DNA of 37,171 bases from Synergistaceae bacterium (GTDB taxonomy: Bacteria > Synergistota > Synergistia > Synergistales > Aminobacteriaceae), in NCBI GenBank assembly GCA_017445205.1, contig JAFSUP010000096.1, positions 1 through 37,171 of the forward strand, in the 5' to 3' direction. This document shows positions 7,612 through 17,900 of this stretch, piece by piece (positions within the stretch are counted from its first letter, which is position 1; each line of letters opens with the position of its first letter). The notes under the pieces were generated by a model that was not told the origin of the DNA, did not search any database, and was given only the letters and a program-made list of their open reading frames with translations. A program made the position numbers and the translations under genes.

Positions 7612-8658
7612 TTGCCCAAAATAAAATTTGAAACTGACTATCAAGAGGGCGCTCACCCAAAAATTCTTGAGCGTCTCACAGCTACAAATCTTGAACAAAC
7701 TTCGGGCTATGGCGTTGACGCTCATTGCGAACGCGCTAAAGATTTGATTCGTAAGACAATCAACAAACCTAACGCAGAAATTTTCTTCGCGGTCGGCGGC
7801 ACTCAAACTAACACAATCGCTATAAAATTCTTATTGAACCCTTGCGAAGGCGTTGTTTGTATTGACACAGGACATATTAACGTTCACGAGTCCGGCGCAA
7901 TAGAAGCTACAGGACATAAAATCATAACATTGCCGGGACATAACGGCCTTCTTGACGCTGGCGACTTGAAAAAATATCTTGAAGCTTTCTACTCTGATCC
8001 CACTTGGGAACATATGACACCGCCGGGCATGGTTTACGTTTCTTATTCTTCGGAGTATGGAACACTTTACACTAAAGACATGCTCACGAAAATTAAATCC
8101 GTCTGTGATGAATACAATTTGAAATTTTTTATTGACGGTGCACGACTTGGCACGGGCCTGATGTCCGAAGCTACTGACGTTAATATAAAAGAACTCGCAG
8201 ACTTGTGCGACGTTTTTTATATCGGTGGAACTAAGAACGGCGCGTTATTCGGCGAAGCTCTCGTGTTCACGAAGCCAGAAAAATTTAATTTGCGATTGTT
8301 CCGAACTCTTATAAAGCAACAAGGCGGACTTTTAGCTAAAGGTCGCTTGCTCGGGATTCAATTTGAAGTTTTGTTTGAAGACGGTTTATATTTTGAAAAC
8401 GCTCGCCACGCTGACAAACAGGCAATGAAGATTAAAAACGCTTTCACAGAAGCAAAAATTCCATTTTTATTTGAGTCATTCACGAACCAGCAATTCCCGA
8501 TTTTGACAAAAGAACAAAATGAAAAATTAAGCAAAGAATTTGATTATGAAGAATGGGAGCCGCTTGACGATAATAGAATCGCCGTGAGATTTTGCACAAG
8601 CTGGGCAACAACTGACGAAGCCGTAGAAAAATTGATAAACGCAATCAAAAATTTATAG
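7612..8658 (+). CDS. Threonine aldolase family PLP enzyme (low-specificity L-threonine aldolase type)
   Basis: Predicted to cleave L-threonine or L-allo-threonine to glycine and acetaldehyde in the cytoplasm, using PLP. The 348-residue protein starts with the family opening YQEGAHPKIL and has the PLP phosphate loop AVGGTQTN (60-67), the aspartate that binds the PLP nitrogen in FIDGARLG (D175), and the Schiff-base lysine in YIGGTKNGALFGE (K208). Some family members act on other beta-hydroxy amino acids, so specificity is not certain. The start is TTG, with GGAG at 7596-7599 and a 12-base spacer; the frame gives the expected N-terminus. valS follows after 15 bases and is probably co-transcribed. 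Confidence 0.88.
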   Translation: MPKIKFETDYQEGAHPKILERLTATNLEQTSGYGVDAHCERAKDLIRKTINKPNAEIFFAVGGTQTNTIAIKFLLNPCEGVVCIDTGHINVHESGAIEATGHKIITLPGHNGLLDAGDLKKYLEAFYSDPTWEHMTPPGMVYVSYSSEYGTLYTKDMLTKIKSVCDEYNLKFFIDGARLGTGLMSEATDVNIKELADLCDVFYIGGTKNGALFGEALVFTKPEKFNLRLFRTLIKQQGGLLAKGRLLGIQFEVLFEDGLYFENARHADKQAMKIKNAFTEAKIPFLFESFTNQQFPILTKEQNEKLSKEFDYEEWEPLDDNRIAVRFCTSWATTDEAVEKLINAIKNL

Positions 8659-8673
8659 AACAGAGATGAAATT

Positions 8674-11370
8674 ATGACAAAAAAAATTCGCAACAGAAAT
8701 CTTGAGAAAAATTATTCTCCTGATTCAATCGAACAGAAATGGTACGCAAAGTGGCTAGAGAATGGACTCTTTAATGCCGAAATCAATCCCGAAGCAAAAG
8801 CTTTTTCAATCGTAATTCCGCCGCCGAATGTTACAGGATCTCTTCACGTTGGCCACGCCTTCGACCACACGTTTCAAGATATTATGTGCCGCACTAAACG
8901 AATGGAAGGCTATAGCGTCTTATGGCTGCCGGGCACTGACCACGCCGGAATAGCGACTCAAAACGTCGTCGAGAAAGATTTAGCCAAGAAAGGAATTTCA
9001 CGTTACGACTTAGGCCGCGAAGAATTTGTAAAACGCGTTTGGGAATGGAAAAAAATTTACGGCTCTCGAATTATCGAGCAAATGAAACGCCTCGGCAACT
9101 CCTGCGACTGGCGACGAGAAAGATTCACTCTTGATGAAGGACTTTCAAAGGCCGTTCGCGCTGTCTTCGTGAGATTATATAAGAAAGGATTAATCTATCG
9201 CGGAAAGTATATCGTGAACTGGTGCCCGCGTTGCGCCACTGCGATTTCAGATTTAGAAGTCGAGTACGAAGAGAGTCAGGGGAATTTTTATTACGTCAAG
9301 TATCCTATCGTAGAGAAGGACGCAGGCGAAGAATTTTTGTTAGTCGCTACGACGCGCCCGGAAACAATAATCGGCGACGTCGCTATAGCAGTTCACCCAC
9401 GAAGCGAGAAATATAAAAATCTCATCGGCAAGCATGTTCGTGTCCCATTAACAGAGCGCGAAATCCCTATAATCGAAGATAACATGGTCGATCCTGAGTT
9501 CGGAACGGGCTGCGTGAAAATCACTCCCGCTCATGACCCTAACGACTTCTTAGTCGGACTTAATCATAATCTTGAACAAATTCAAGTTATCGACTCTCAA
9601 GGCATCATGAACGAGAACGCAGGCAAATATAAAGGCATGACCATAGAGCAAGCTCGCGAAGAGTCCGTGAAAGATTTAGAAGCTCTTGGCCTGTTGTTGA
9701 AAGTCGAAAAAATCACTCACTCAGTCGGACATTGCCAACGCTGCGGTACGACCGTAGAGCCGTATCTATCTGAACAGTGGTTCGTTAAGACAAAACCTTT
9801 AGCCGAGCGCGGCGTTCAAGCTGTCAAAGACGGGCGCATTAAGTGGGTGCCGGAGCAGTGGGAGAAGACTTATTTTAATTGGATGGAAAATATCCGCGAC
9901 TGGTGTATCTCGCGTCAGTTATGGTGGGGACATAGAATCCCGGCGTGGATTTGCTCTGACTGCGGACACATAACCGTAGCCGAAAACGATCCGACTGAGT
10001 GCGAACACTGCCACAGCAAAAACATCAAACAAGAGAGCGACGTTCTTGATACTTGGTTTAGCTCTGCTTTGTGGCCGTTCTCGACGATGGGCTGGCCTGA
10101 CGATAAGCCGGAATTAAAATATTTTTATCCGACTTCATTAATGGTAACTGGCTTCGATATTATTTTCTTCTGGGTCGCCAGAATGATAATGATGGGTCTG
10201 GAATTTATGGACGATGTGCCGTTCCGTGATGTTTATATTCATTCGTTGATTCGCGACGAACACGGCAAGAAGATGAGCAAGACTAAAGGCAATGTCATTG
10301 ACCCGTTAGTCATGATTGACAAGTACGGAGCTGACGCTCTTAGAATGACTCTCGCCGCGCTTTCTGTACAGGGACGCGACATTTTATTATCGTCAACAAG
10401 AATCGAAACTTACAGATTCTTCATGAACAAGCTCTGGAACGCCGCGCGCTTTGCTCTTATGAATCTTGATGACGAAGTTCACGAGATTGATATTAATCAG
10501 CTTCACTTACACGATAAATTCATTTTGACAAGAACGCAAGAAATGGCTGCGAAAGTTCGTGAGCTAATCGACGGCTACGATATTGGAACAGCGGCGCGAA
10601 GTCTTTATGATTTTGTGTGGGGCGACGTCTGCGACTGGTATCTTGAAATGTCGAAGCCGGCATTAAAGGGCGACGAGGGCGAAGAGCGTCGAAAAACTAC
10701 CGCGGGAGTTCTCGAAGAAGTTTTCAAAACTACGTTGCCATTATTGCACCCGTTTATTCCGTTCGTAACTGAAGAACTCTGGGCGGCGTTTGGTTACGGC
10801 GTGAACCACGCTGGCAGCGACGAGTTTATAATGCGTTCAAAGTGGCCGGAAGCGAAGGAAGAATTTATTTTCGACGGTGTTGTTTCAGAAATGAAAATTT
10901 TGCAGGACGCTGTAAGAACTTTAAGAAATCTCCGTGCAGAAGCTCACGTAGCTCCGCAGCAATGGCTTAATAAAGTTGTTATTCGCGTAAATCTTGATTC
11001 AGAAGCCGCGAAAATTCTCAATGCGTCATTGAATCAAATTTCAAATCTTTGTCGCGTCCATGATGTAATTCTTGAAGCTCCTTCGAGCGAATGGACTTAC
11101 GGTGCGTCATTGTCATCAGTAACGGGCGAAGCTGAAATTAAATTGCCCGTCGGTGATGTTCTGGACGTCCCGAAGGAAATCACAAGACTTGAAAACGAAA
11201 TCGCCTCAATCGAAAAAGAAATTGCTAAGAGTAAAGCGCGACTCGATAAGGCCGATTTTGTTGCTCGCGCTCCCGCTGAAGTCGTTGAGAAAGAGCGCGG
11301 GAAAGTTTCCGAAGGCCAAGCGCAGGTTGAAAGACTGAAAGCAAATTTGGGAAGCTTGAAAAGCAATTAG
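8674..11370 (+). CDS. valS: Valine--tRNA ligase
   Basis: Charges tRNA-Val with valine in the cytoplasm; 898 residues, as expected. The class I signatures are present: HVGH in PPNVTGSLHVGHAF (58-61) and KMSKT (533-537). Zinc-ribbon-like pairs occur (CPRC, CQRCG, CSDCG and CEHC), and an editing domain lies between residues about 190 and 340. WFSSALWPFSTMGWP and VTGFDIIFFWVARM are typical of ValS. The last 65 or so residues form a charged coiled coil, the tRNA-binding arm. No T-box leader is seen upstream. The stop codon TAG (11368-11370) lies within the first unit of a heptad repeat. Confidence 0.97.
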   Translation: MTKKIRNRNLEKNYSPDSIEQKWYAKWLENGLFNAEINPEAKAFSIVIPPPNVTGSLHVGHAFDHTFQDIMCRTKRMEGYSVLWLPGTDHAGIATQNVVEKDLAKKGISRYDLGREEFVKRVWEWKKIYGSRIIEQMKRLGNSCDWRRERFTLDEGLSKAVRAVFVRLYKKGLIYRGKYIVNWCPRCATAISDLEVEYEESQGNFYYVKYPIVEKDAGEEFLLVATTRPETIIGDVAIAVHPRSEKYKNLIGKHVRVPLTEREIPIIEDNMVDPEFGTGCVKITPAHDPNDFLVGLNHNLEQIQVIDSQGIMNENAGKYKGMTIEQAREESVKDLEALGLLLKVEKITHSVGHCQRCGTTVEPYLSEQWFVKTKPLAERGVQAVKDGRIKWVPEQWEKTYFNWMENIRDWCISRQLWWGHRIPAWICSDCGHITVAENDPTECEHCHSKNIKQESDVLDTWFSSALWPFSTMGWPDDKPELKYFYPTSLMVTGFDIIFFWVARMIMMGLEFMDDVPFRDVYIHSLIRDEHGKKMSKTKGNVIDPLVMIDKYGADALRMTLAALSVQGRDILLSSTRIETYRFFMNKLWNAARFALMNLDDEVHEIDINQLHLHDKFILTRTQEMAAKVRELIDGYDIGTAARSLYDFVWGDVCDWYLEMSKPALKGDEGEERRKTTAGVLEEVFKTTLPLLHPFIPFVTEELWAAFGYGVNHAGSDEFIMRSKWPEAKEEFIFDGVVSEMKILQDAVRTLRNLRAEAHVAPQQWLNKVVIRVNLDSEAAKILNASLNQISNLCRVHDVILEAPSSEWTYGASLSSVTGEAEIKLPVGDVLDVPKEITRLENEIASIEKEIAKSKARLDKADFVARAPAEVVEKERGKVSEGQAQVERLKANLGSLKSN

Positions 11371-11397
11371 GAGTTAGGAATTAGGAAGTAGGAAGTA
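11365..11397. repeat. Heptad repeat copy overlapping the valS stop codon
   Basis: Five units of the form TTAGGAG, TTAGGAA, TTAGGAA, GTAGGAA follow one another. The valS stop codon lies in the first unit, so the repeat abuts or has replaced the original 3' end of the gene. Confidence 0.8.
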
Positions 11398-11419
11398 AAA
11401 AAATCCTGCTTCCTTTTTT
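11383..11419 (+). terminator. Intrinsic terminator of valS formed by the heptad repeat
   Basis: AGGAAGTAGGA (11383-11393) pairs with TCCTGCTTCCT (11404-11414) over 11 base pairs with one wobble and a 10-base loop, followed by a T run to 11419. It terminates valS just before the convergent flgL stop at 11425. Confidence 0.75.
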
Positions 11420-11424
11420 ATCTT

Positions 11425-14400
11425 TTATCTTAGGAAATCTAACAAGCTCGGCTGAATTAATCTAGCAATAACGGCCAAGTTCGCTTGATACATGTAATCC
11501 GCCATCATTAACTGCGAAATCACGTCCGCAGGGTCTGCTTTAACAAGTTTATCTTGTTCGTCAGTCATGACGTAATTTTCATTGGTTAATCGTTCGGTGT
11601 TGTAGTTGTAGCGCGCTTGCAAAGCTCCATCTTCGGCCATGACACTCAAAATATTATTTATGAAGTCGTCAACGCGCGGAAGCATTTTTTCGAGAAGGTC
11701 ATCTCTGTTTCCGGACTCGATCGCCGCGATAACGTCGTTAATCGTTCCGAAGCCGTTTTGTTTCATAGTGTTTGCTCCGCTTCGTACTGTGGCATTTTGA
11801 GTGTGAGCACCAGTGTTATATAAATCGTTTCCAAATCCGCGAGGTTGTGTAACCGTTGCTGCGCCCGAGGCATCGTACTCGTACATAATATAGGCTTTAT
11901 CTTCAAGATCGTAGCCGCCTCGATAGTGCGTTCTGTTCAAGACCCAATCGTGATCGCCTGAGCCAAGAAAATCATTCGTAACATTGTTGGTGCTGCCATT
12001 TTTGAAGAAGTCGATTTTGATTGAGTAGCCACGCGGCGAATACACCACAAGCTCTTCATCATCGTTGATTAAGGCTCTGACGTCTTCGTCCTGCATTCGT
12101 GCATTTATAAATTCGACGATGTCATCGGCTTTGATTTCGTCATCGTTGGTGACGTCGCGAATAGTCGTTAAGTCGAGTGTGTGTTTATAACCTGCCACTT
12201 CGATAACAAGAGTATCAGCCGGGAAATCCACAGCTCCGGAGTTATATTCTTGTGCGTTCACGTCCCAATTAAAAGACATAATCGGCACGGCAGTGTCGGC
12301 AGTACGTCCTTGAATCCCCGTCGAAAGGCCAAGAGCGTCTTCGGCAATGTGTCCCTTAATGTCGAGGACGTTCACGGCGGAGCCATCAACCGATGAAATC
12401 GAAATCAAAGGAAAATCGCCCGCGTTACGAGCGTCAAGTTGGCCCATATGAGTGTCATAATAATTAACGTAAAGCCAATCACCGGCCTGCACTCGCAATC
12501 TGTCCATAACGTCTTTCACGGTGTCATCTTCGTTTACGTCAATGTCAACACTGTGAGCAAGATTTGAAAATCTTATTGTGCCGTTTGTGAAGCGCAAATT
12601 ATCCGGGTTTGATTCGATATTGAGATATTTTTCTGCCACGTCTTGTGTGTCGTAGGCTTCGGCAAAAGTCGCATTGTCAATCATTTTCACGTGAGTTTGT
12701 TTCAAATTTGAAGTAACGCCGCCGTGAATCCCCATTTGAGCAGCTAAGCCGCCGGAATAATCGTTCCATTCGGGGTCATTAAAAGGCATATCGACGACCG
12801 TAAACGCTTCGCCCGAAAGAAAATACATTGAGCAAGAGCCGTCTATGTCTTTGCCGGTGCTGTCAACGTGTTGAGCAAAGCCCATGATGTCATAGCCTTC
12901 GATTTCGTTCACTTGGTCAACGATTTCTTGCATTAATAAAGCGCGATCTACAAAGCCGGTTTCTTTGTCAACAACTTTTGATTTTTTTATGTCAACGTCG
13001 TAATACATTCCGCAGTTCATTTGAACTCGCATAGGCACGCCGACATTATCATCGACGCACGGAGCAGAAGGGAAATTCACGCACTTCATGCCCGTTCCAA
13101 CCCGGTCTTTAGTGTAAGCGTCGGTTCGCAAAGCGGAAGAAAGATTCATTTTGTCGGCATAGTTATATTCGTTCATGTCTAAAAATATAACTTGCTCGCC
13201 ATTAAAACCACGCATAACGATTCGTTTCGTCTCTTCTTCGTAATCGTCCGAGTGATTAGAAAGCGTTTCTTCTGTAACATCATGGCCGCCCGGCTCAACG
13301 GTAACTTCGAGCCAACCTGCTCCGGCGTTTTTAAGACGATCGGCTAATTGTTCGATTGTATATTCACCGGAATTTAATTTTATATCGACGCTGTGTCCTC
13401 CACTGATGACGCGCCAATGAAGCTGCGTATCGTCTTCGACTTTTAATTTTTCGTCGGGAGCAAACTCGCGGCTCTTTGTTGCCGTTTCCATTCCGAGATA
13501 ATCAAAAATATCTATATGACTTTGATCAGTGTTGCGAACTGTGGATTTAATTATAACGGAGTCTTTTACGATTTCGTCATCATCGTTTCGGAACTCGCCG
13601 AAAAGTTTTTTTGCTCCGCCTTCGGCCTTTATGACGAGCGAAGGATAGTGCAAAGCTTCTTCGGCTTCGCTGATGTTTAATCTATCTGCGGGAATGTCGC
13701 CAATACGTTCGGCTAAAATTTCAATGCTGTTTCCGTCGGCTGAATGACGAGCGTAAATTCCCTCGATTGCGTTAATTTTTCCTGCGAGAGTTTCGGGCGT
13801 GTCGTCTTCTGTGATTTCGATAGTCGTTTCTGTAACAGAGCCGTCAAGCGTCGAAATTGTGAGCTTCGATGCTTCACCTTCAAATTCTAAATTCCAGCCT
13901 TCACCGTCAGCTCCGTCGCTCATATTGAGGCTCTTAATAGTCGCAGGCATAGGCATATAATCAGTATCGGGCCAGCCGGTTATGCCGACTTTCTCGCCGG
14001 TGTTGGATTTCAAATATAATTGTTGAGTTCCACTTTCATAATCTCGTTCTATATAAGCCGTTACGAGCATGTCCGCGCCTTGTTCTTCGAGTGAACGATT
14101 TACGATTGTCGCGAGGTCGTCAAGGCTGATTCCTGAAAGTTCGTTCGGGTCTCTGAATCCGTTTGCATCTGTGAAATTTAAGCTCTGAATATTTTCTTCG
14201 TTTGCAAATTCTTCTGTATGCTTGTTAGTTTTGTTTATGTCGGAGTCGCTCCAGTCTTCAGGAATGAAAACCGCGATTGTGCGATTGCCGACTGTAATTT
14301 GAACTTTTTCTTCGCGGCCTGTCCATTTCCAATCAAGCGGGACTTTGTGGGAGCAAATAAAATAAGTATCTTCGTTTTCTGGGATAATGTCGCTGCCAGT

Positions 14401-14934
14401 GAATGAGACATCGCCAAGAAGACTTTCACTCAAAACATATTTAATTCTGTCGTCAGAACCGCGATATTCGACAGTGCCGTCAGCTAATTCGACAAAAGGA
14501 GCGTCGCCAGAACTCGTGCCCCCAAATAAATATTGCCCGGCTACTTTTGTGTTTAAGTTGTCGAGCATGATTTTTTTATTTGCTTCTATTTGTGCGGTGA
14601 TGTCCTTTAGCTGGCTAGAGTCTAAAGCGGCATCGCCAGCTTCGATTATTAAATTTCGGATTGTCTTAGCCGCGTCGAGGACGTTTTGAAGCGCGCTATC
14701 TGCATATTTGAGCATCGTCAAGGCATCGTCAGTGCTGCTTTGATACTGATCGTTTGCATTTATGGCAGATTGAACAGTGAGCGAGCGCGATATTGCCGCA
14801 GGATTATCCGAGAGTTTTGAATATTTATTGCCTGAAGCTATCTGCTGTTGAAGGTCTTGAATATTTCTCTGATTTTGCCGCAGCGTATCCATCAGGCTCC
14901 CATACATTGTCGCAGTTGTTAGACGGCTGTACAT
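11425..14934 (-). CDS. flgL: Flagellar hook-associated protein 3 (hook-filament junction), greatly enlarged
   Basis: FlgL joins the flagellar hook to the filament and is exported by the flagellar type III system. The ends are canonical. Residues 1-145 hold the flagellin-like helices (TLRQNQRNIQDLQQQIASGN, NPAAISRSL, and GQYLFGGTSS at the end). The last 130 residues hold the partner helix, ending ADYMYQANLAVIARLIQPSLLDFLR. Between them lie about 900 extra residues, so the protein has 1169 residues against a usual 300-500. The insert is acidic and modular: HSVDIKLNSGEYTIEQLADR near 512 resembles HSVDIDVNEDDTVKDVMDR near 792, like repeated flagellin-IN-type domains. AGGAGG precedes the ATG. It is last in the flgMNKL operon and converges with valS. 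Confidence 0.9.
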   Translation of the reverse strand: MYSRLTTATMYGSLMDTLRQNQRNIQDLQQQIASGNKYSKLSDNPAAISRSLTVQSAINANDQYQSSTDDALTMLKYADSALQNVLDAAKTIRNLIIEAGDAALDSSQLKDITAQIEANKKIMLDNLNTKVAGQYLFGGTSSGDAPFVELADGTVEYRGSDDRIKYVLSESLLGDVSFTGSDIIPENEDTYFICSHKVPLDWKWTGREEKVQITVGNRTIAVFIPEDWSDSDINKTNKHTEEFANEENIQSLNFTDANGFRDPNELSGISLDDLATIVNRSLEEQGADMLVTAYIERDYESGTQQLYLKSNTGEKVGITGWPDTDYMPMPATIKSLNMSDGADGEGWNLEFEGEASKLTISTLDGSVTETTIEITEDDTPETLAGKINAIEGIYARHSADGNSIEILAERIGDIPADRLNISEAEEALHYPSLVIKAEGGAKKLFGEFRNDDDEIVKDSVIIKSTVRNTDQSHIDIFDYLGMETATKSREFAPDEKLKVEDDTQLHWRVISGGHSVDIKLNSGEYTIEQLADRLKNAGAGWLEVTVEPGGHDVTEETLSNHSDDYEEETKRIVMRGFNGEQVIFLDMNEYNYADKMNLSSALRTDAYTKDRVGTGMKCVNFPSAPCVDDNVGVPMRVQMNCGMYYDVDIKKSKVVDKETGFVDRALLMQEIVDQVNEIEGYDIMGFAQHVDSTGKDIDGSCSMYFLSGEAFTVVDMPFNDPEWNDYSGGLAAQMGIHGGVTSNLKQTHVKMIDNATFAEAYDTQDVAEKYLNIESNPDNLRFTNGTIRFSNLAHSVDIDVNEDDTVKDVMDRLRVQAGDWLYVNYYDTHMGQLDARNAGDFPLISISSVDGSAVNVLDIKGHIAEDALGLSTGIQGRTADTAVPIMSFNWDVNAQEYNSGAVDFPADTLVIEVAGYKHTLDLTTIRDVTNDDEIKADDIVEFINARMQDEDVRALINDDEELVVYSPRGYSIKIDFFKNGSTNNVTNDFLGSGDHDWVLNRTHYRGGYDLEDKAYIMYEYDASGAATVTQPRGFGNDLYNTGAHTQNATVRSGANTMKQNGFGTINDVIAAIESGNRDDLLEKMLPRVDDFINNILSVMAEDGALQARYNYNTERLTNENYVMTDEQDKLVKADPADVISQLMMADYMYQANLAVIARLIQPSLLDFLR

Positions 14935-14949
14935 TTTATTTCTTCCTCC

Positions 14950-14979
14950 TAAAAATTCCTGACTCCTACTTGCTTTATC
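14950..14979. repeat. Partial heptad repeat between flgK and flgL
   Basis: Read on the minus strand, GCAAGTAGGAGTCAGGAAT lies just after the flgK stop and shares GCAAGTAGGAGT with the copy between flgN and flgK. It has no complementary arm or T run, as expected inside an operon. Confidence 0.6.
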
Positions 14980-17900
14980 GGCCTACAAGCCCCATGCCGT
15001 TAATGATAGTGTTTAACATCTCGTCCATGGTCGTTATATAACGCGACATTGCACCGAACGCGCGATTTAATATCACCATGTCCATAAGTTCTTCATCTAT
15101 GTTCACGCCCGAAACGGCTTGACGCTGACTGTCTATTTGTTCGCTGACGGTCGATTGTGTAGTGTACATTAATTTTGCATGACCTGCTTCAGTTCCAATT
15201 TGCGATAACATAGCGTCATAAATCCCGCTGATAGTCATTGTGCCATGCTCAAGGACTTTTGAAAAATTCAAGTCGTTCATTCGTGAAGCGTTTGTGCCGT
15301 CGCCGCTGCCACCGCTGACGCCTTTAAGGGCTTTGCCGTCCGAGTCTTTTTGTCCCATTGCAGCGCCAATTAAAGATGGATCATAGGCGACGCGGTCATT
15401 GACTTTTAATTTTTCTGACGCTCCCGACTGGAAAGCAAGATTATCAAAGAACGCTACGCCTGTTGTCGTGATGTCGCTTGCTATTCCATAACCTGAATAT
15501 TGAAGAGCATTAATGTTTTTCACAAGTCCATAGGCCATTTCGTCAAGTTCGGATTTAAGATTAGGAATCATTCCGTCGCGAGATTCTTCGAGAGCCTTAA
15601 TCGATCCTTCGCGGATATGATGTCGCACTGTAATTACAGCGTTGCCGGCGGCTTTAAGGTTCAGCCACATTCCCTCGCTAACTTCCGATAATTCCGTAGC
15701 GCTGTAACGATTTTCTGTTGACGTCGAAGGGATTCGCCGCGCCATGTTAAATTTATTATCTGAAGAAAGATAGCGAACGCCGTTCAAACTAAATGAAGCG
15801 TCATTAGCAACGCCGGATTCAGGAATGTAAGCGATTTCTCTGAAACTTGTTAAATATTGTGTCCTGTTATTAGGGTCTCTTACGCTAGATTTTATTTGCT
15901 GATTTCGAGTGAGGCCAAGACGTCGCAACACTTGCATATTTCCATCTTCTGAACCCATGAGCGTAATTCGTTGAGCTTCACCGGCGACGTTAGCAGAAAT
16001 TTCAAGATAGCCTTTGTCAACTGAAGCATGAACCCATTGCTCCGGCTCTGTTAATCCAAATTCAGCTTGATATTTTTCGTTTATCTTGTTGCGAATTGTT
16101 ACGAGGCTATCAGAATTTTCAACGTCAATCGTAATCACGGGATTTTCATTTTTAATTCCCATTCGTTCAGCTAAATCGCCTTCTACGTCAGTTATAGATA
16201 AAAGATGATTTTCGCGGCTCTCAACATAAAATTGCGTGTAAGTTCCCGAGGCTGATTTTCCAGTTGTGACGGACAAATTCACGAGAGCGGGATTATCAGA
16301 ACTGGAAGCCGCATCGAAAGTTGCTGTCATGAAGTCGGATAAATCTTTCACGGTGAGAGATGAGCCTACGGTCTTTGTGGTCCCTAAATCTGAAGTCAAA
16401 ACCCATCTTTCTGTAGAACTGTTCCATGAGGCCGTAAAATCCACTTGATCGCCAGAAACACCGATTCTAAAAGTATGACGCTCGCCGGTTGTGCCTTCGC
16501 CCAAAATGTCGCCTTCAGAAAGTCCCTTCGCGGGATTGTCGCGAAAAACGTTTGAAGTTACTCGCGTTCCCTGCGTGCCAACTTGGATTCTAAAAGAGCC
16601 GGAAATATTCAGCGAGTCCGTAACGCTACCAGGTTCTGTGCGCATGTTGACATCGGTTAATTCTTCTTTGACTTCGATTAAAGTTCCCAACATTCCCGAA
16701 TAATCCGAGATTTCGATCGGCGACTTGTCATTAATTTTATTTCCGGAGCTGTCTTCTCTATCCGCCGTGAACGTGATACTTGTGGCCGTGTAACTCGCTT
16801 TCACATTGACATTTACATCGTAATCATCTGCGGAGATTTCAGCAGCTTCGTTAATAAAATCTGAAAGTTCAGAAACGTCGAGTTCGGTGCCTGCATTGAA
16901 GGACTCAAATAAATCTGCGCCGCTGTCATCTTTAGCTTCGCCGTTGAGTTCCGCACGCATAATCCATTCGCCGTTTATGTCCTTGTCGATTTTGATTGTA
17001 AGCACTGAAGGCTTTTCGTTGCCATCAAGAGTCCTGAACGATAATTTATAAGGTATATCCGCGGAGTCTGCCGTTAAAATTTCTCCGCCGTCAAAAGATG
17101 AAGTCTGAGCAGCACGAACTTCGAGGCAGTGAGCATTACCGCCGCCTGCTGTCCATTCGACGCCGTTCGCAATTCTGTCCACGTTTAATTGAAAAGTACC
17201 GTCAGGGCCGGTCGCAAGAGCTTCAGCTACGTCGGTGTTGTCAACAATATCAAACTCGTTTTCAGCAACTTGAACATCATAATAAACTTGATTATCCCAC
17301 ATGAACGCATGAGCTTTTAATTCACGAACGTGAACTCCTTGAACGAGAACGCGCCCGTTTACAGATAGAAAGAATTCTCCTTTGACGCCGTTGCGTTCTA
17401 ACGGCTCATTATAGGAGATGTCCATCATTTTAGAGAGTTTATCAAGAATTAAATCGCGCTGATCATATAAGTCATTTGCATTTTGTCCGAGGGCTTCGGC
17501 TGTAGTAATTTCTTGATTTAGGGCAGCAAGGTCATATAACATCTGATTAGCTTGTGTTACAGACTGCTGAACTTCCATATTAATAGACTCGTTGTAAGTG
17601 TTGAAATTATTAATCAAATTTTCGAGCATTCCGCCGATAGAGTTTGCCGACTCCACGAGAGCAGTGCGCGCGCTTGTGTCCTCTGGAGATTTTTGCAAAG
17701 TTTGCATGTTCGCAAAAAAAGTATCCATTGAAGAACGCAAGCCTTCAGAATTAGGTTCAGGAATGTAATTTTGAATAGCGTCGTAAAGATCGTTAATTTT
17801 TTCCCAATATCCTAAAGTCGCTTGATTATCACGAAATTGAAAATCTAAAAATTCATCGCGGATTCTCTCAATCGTGCTGGCGTACATGCCCTGACCTAGT

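Noticed and set aside
8640-8674. T-box leader for valS
   Set aside because: Only 15 bases separate valS from the preceding gene, and the longer leader upstream of the threonine aldolase gene shows no T-box sequence or specifier stem.
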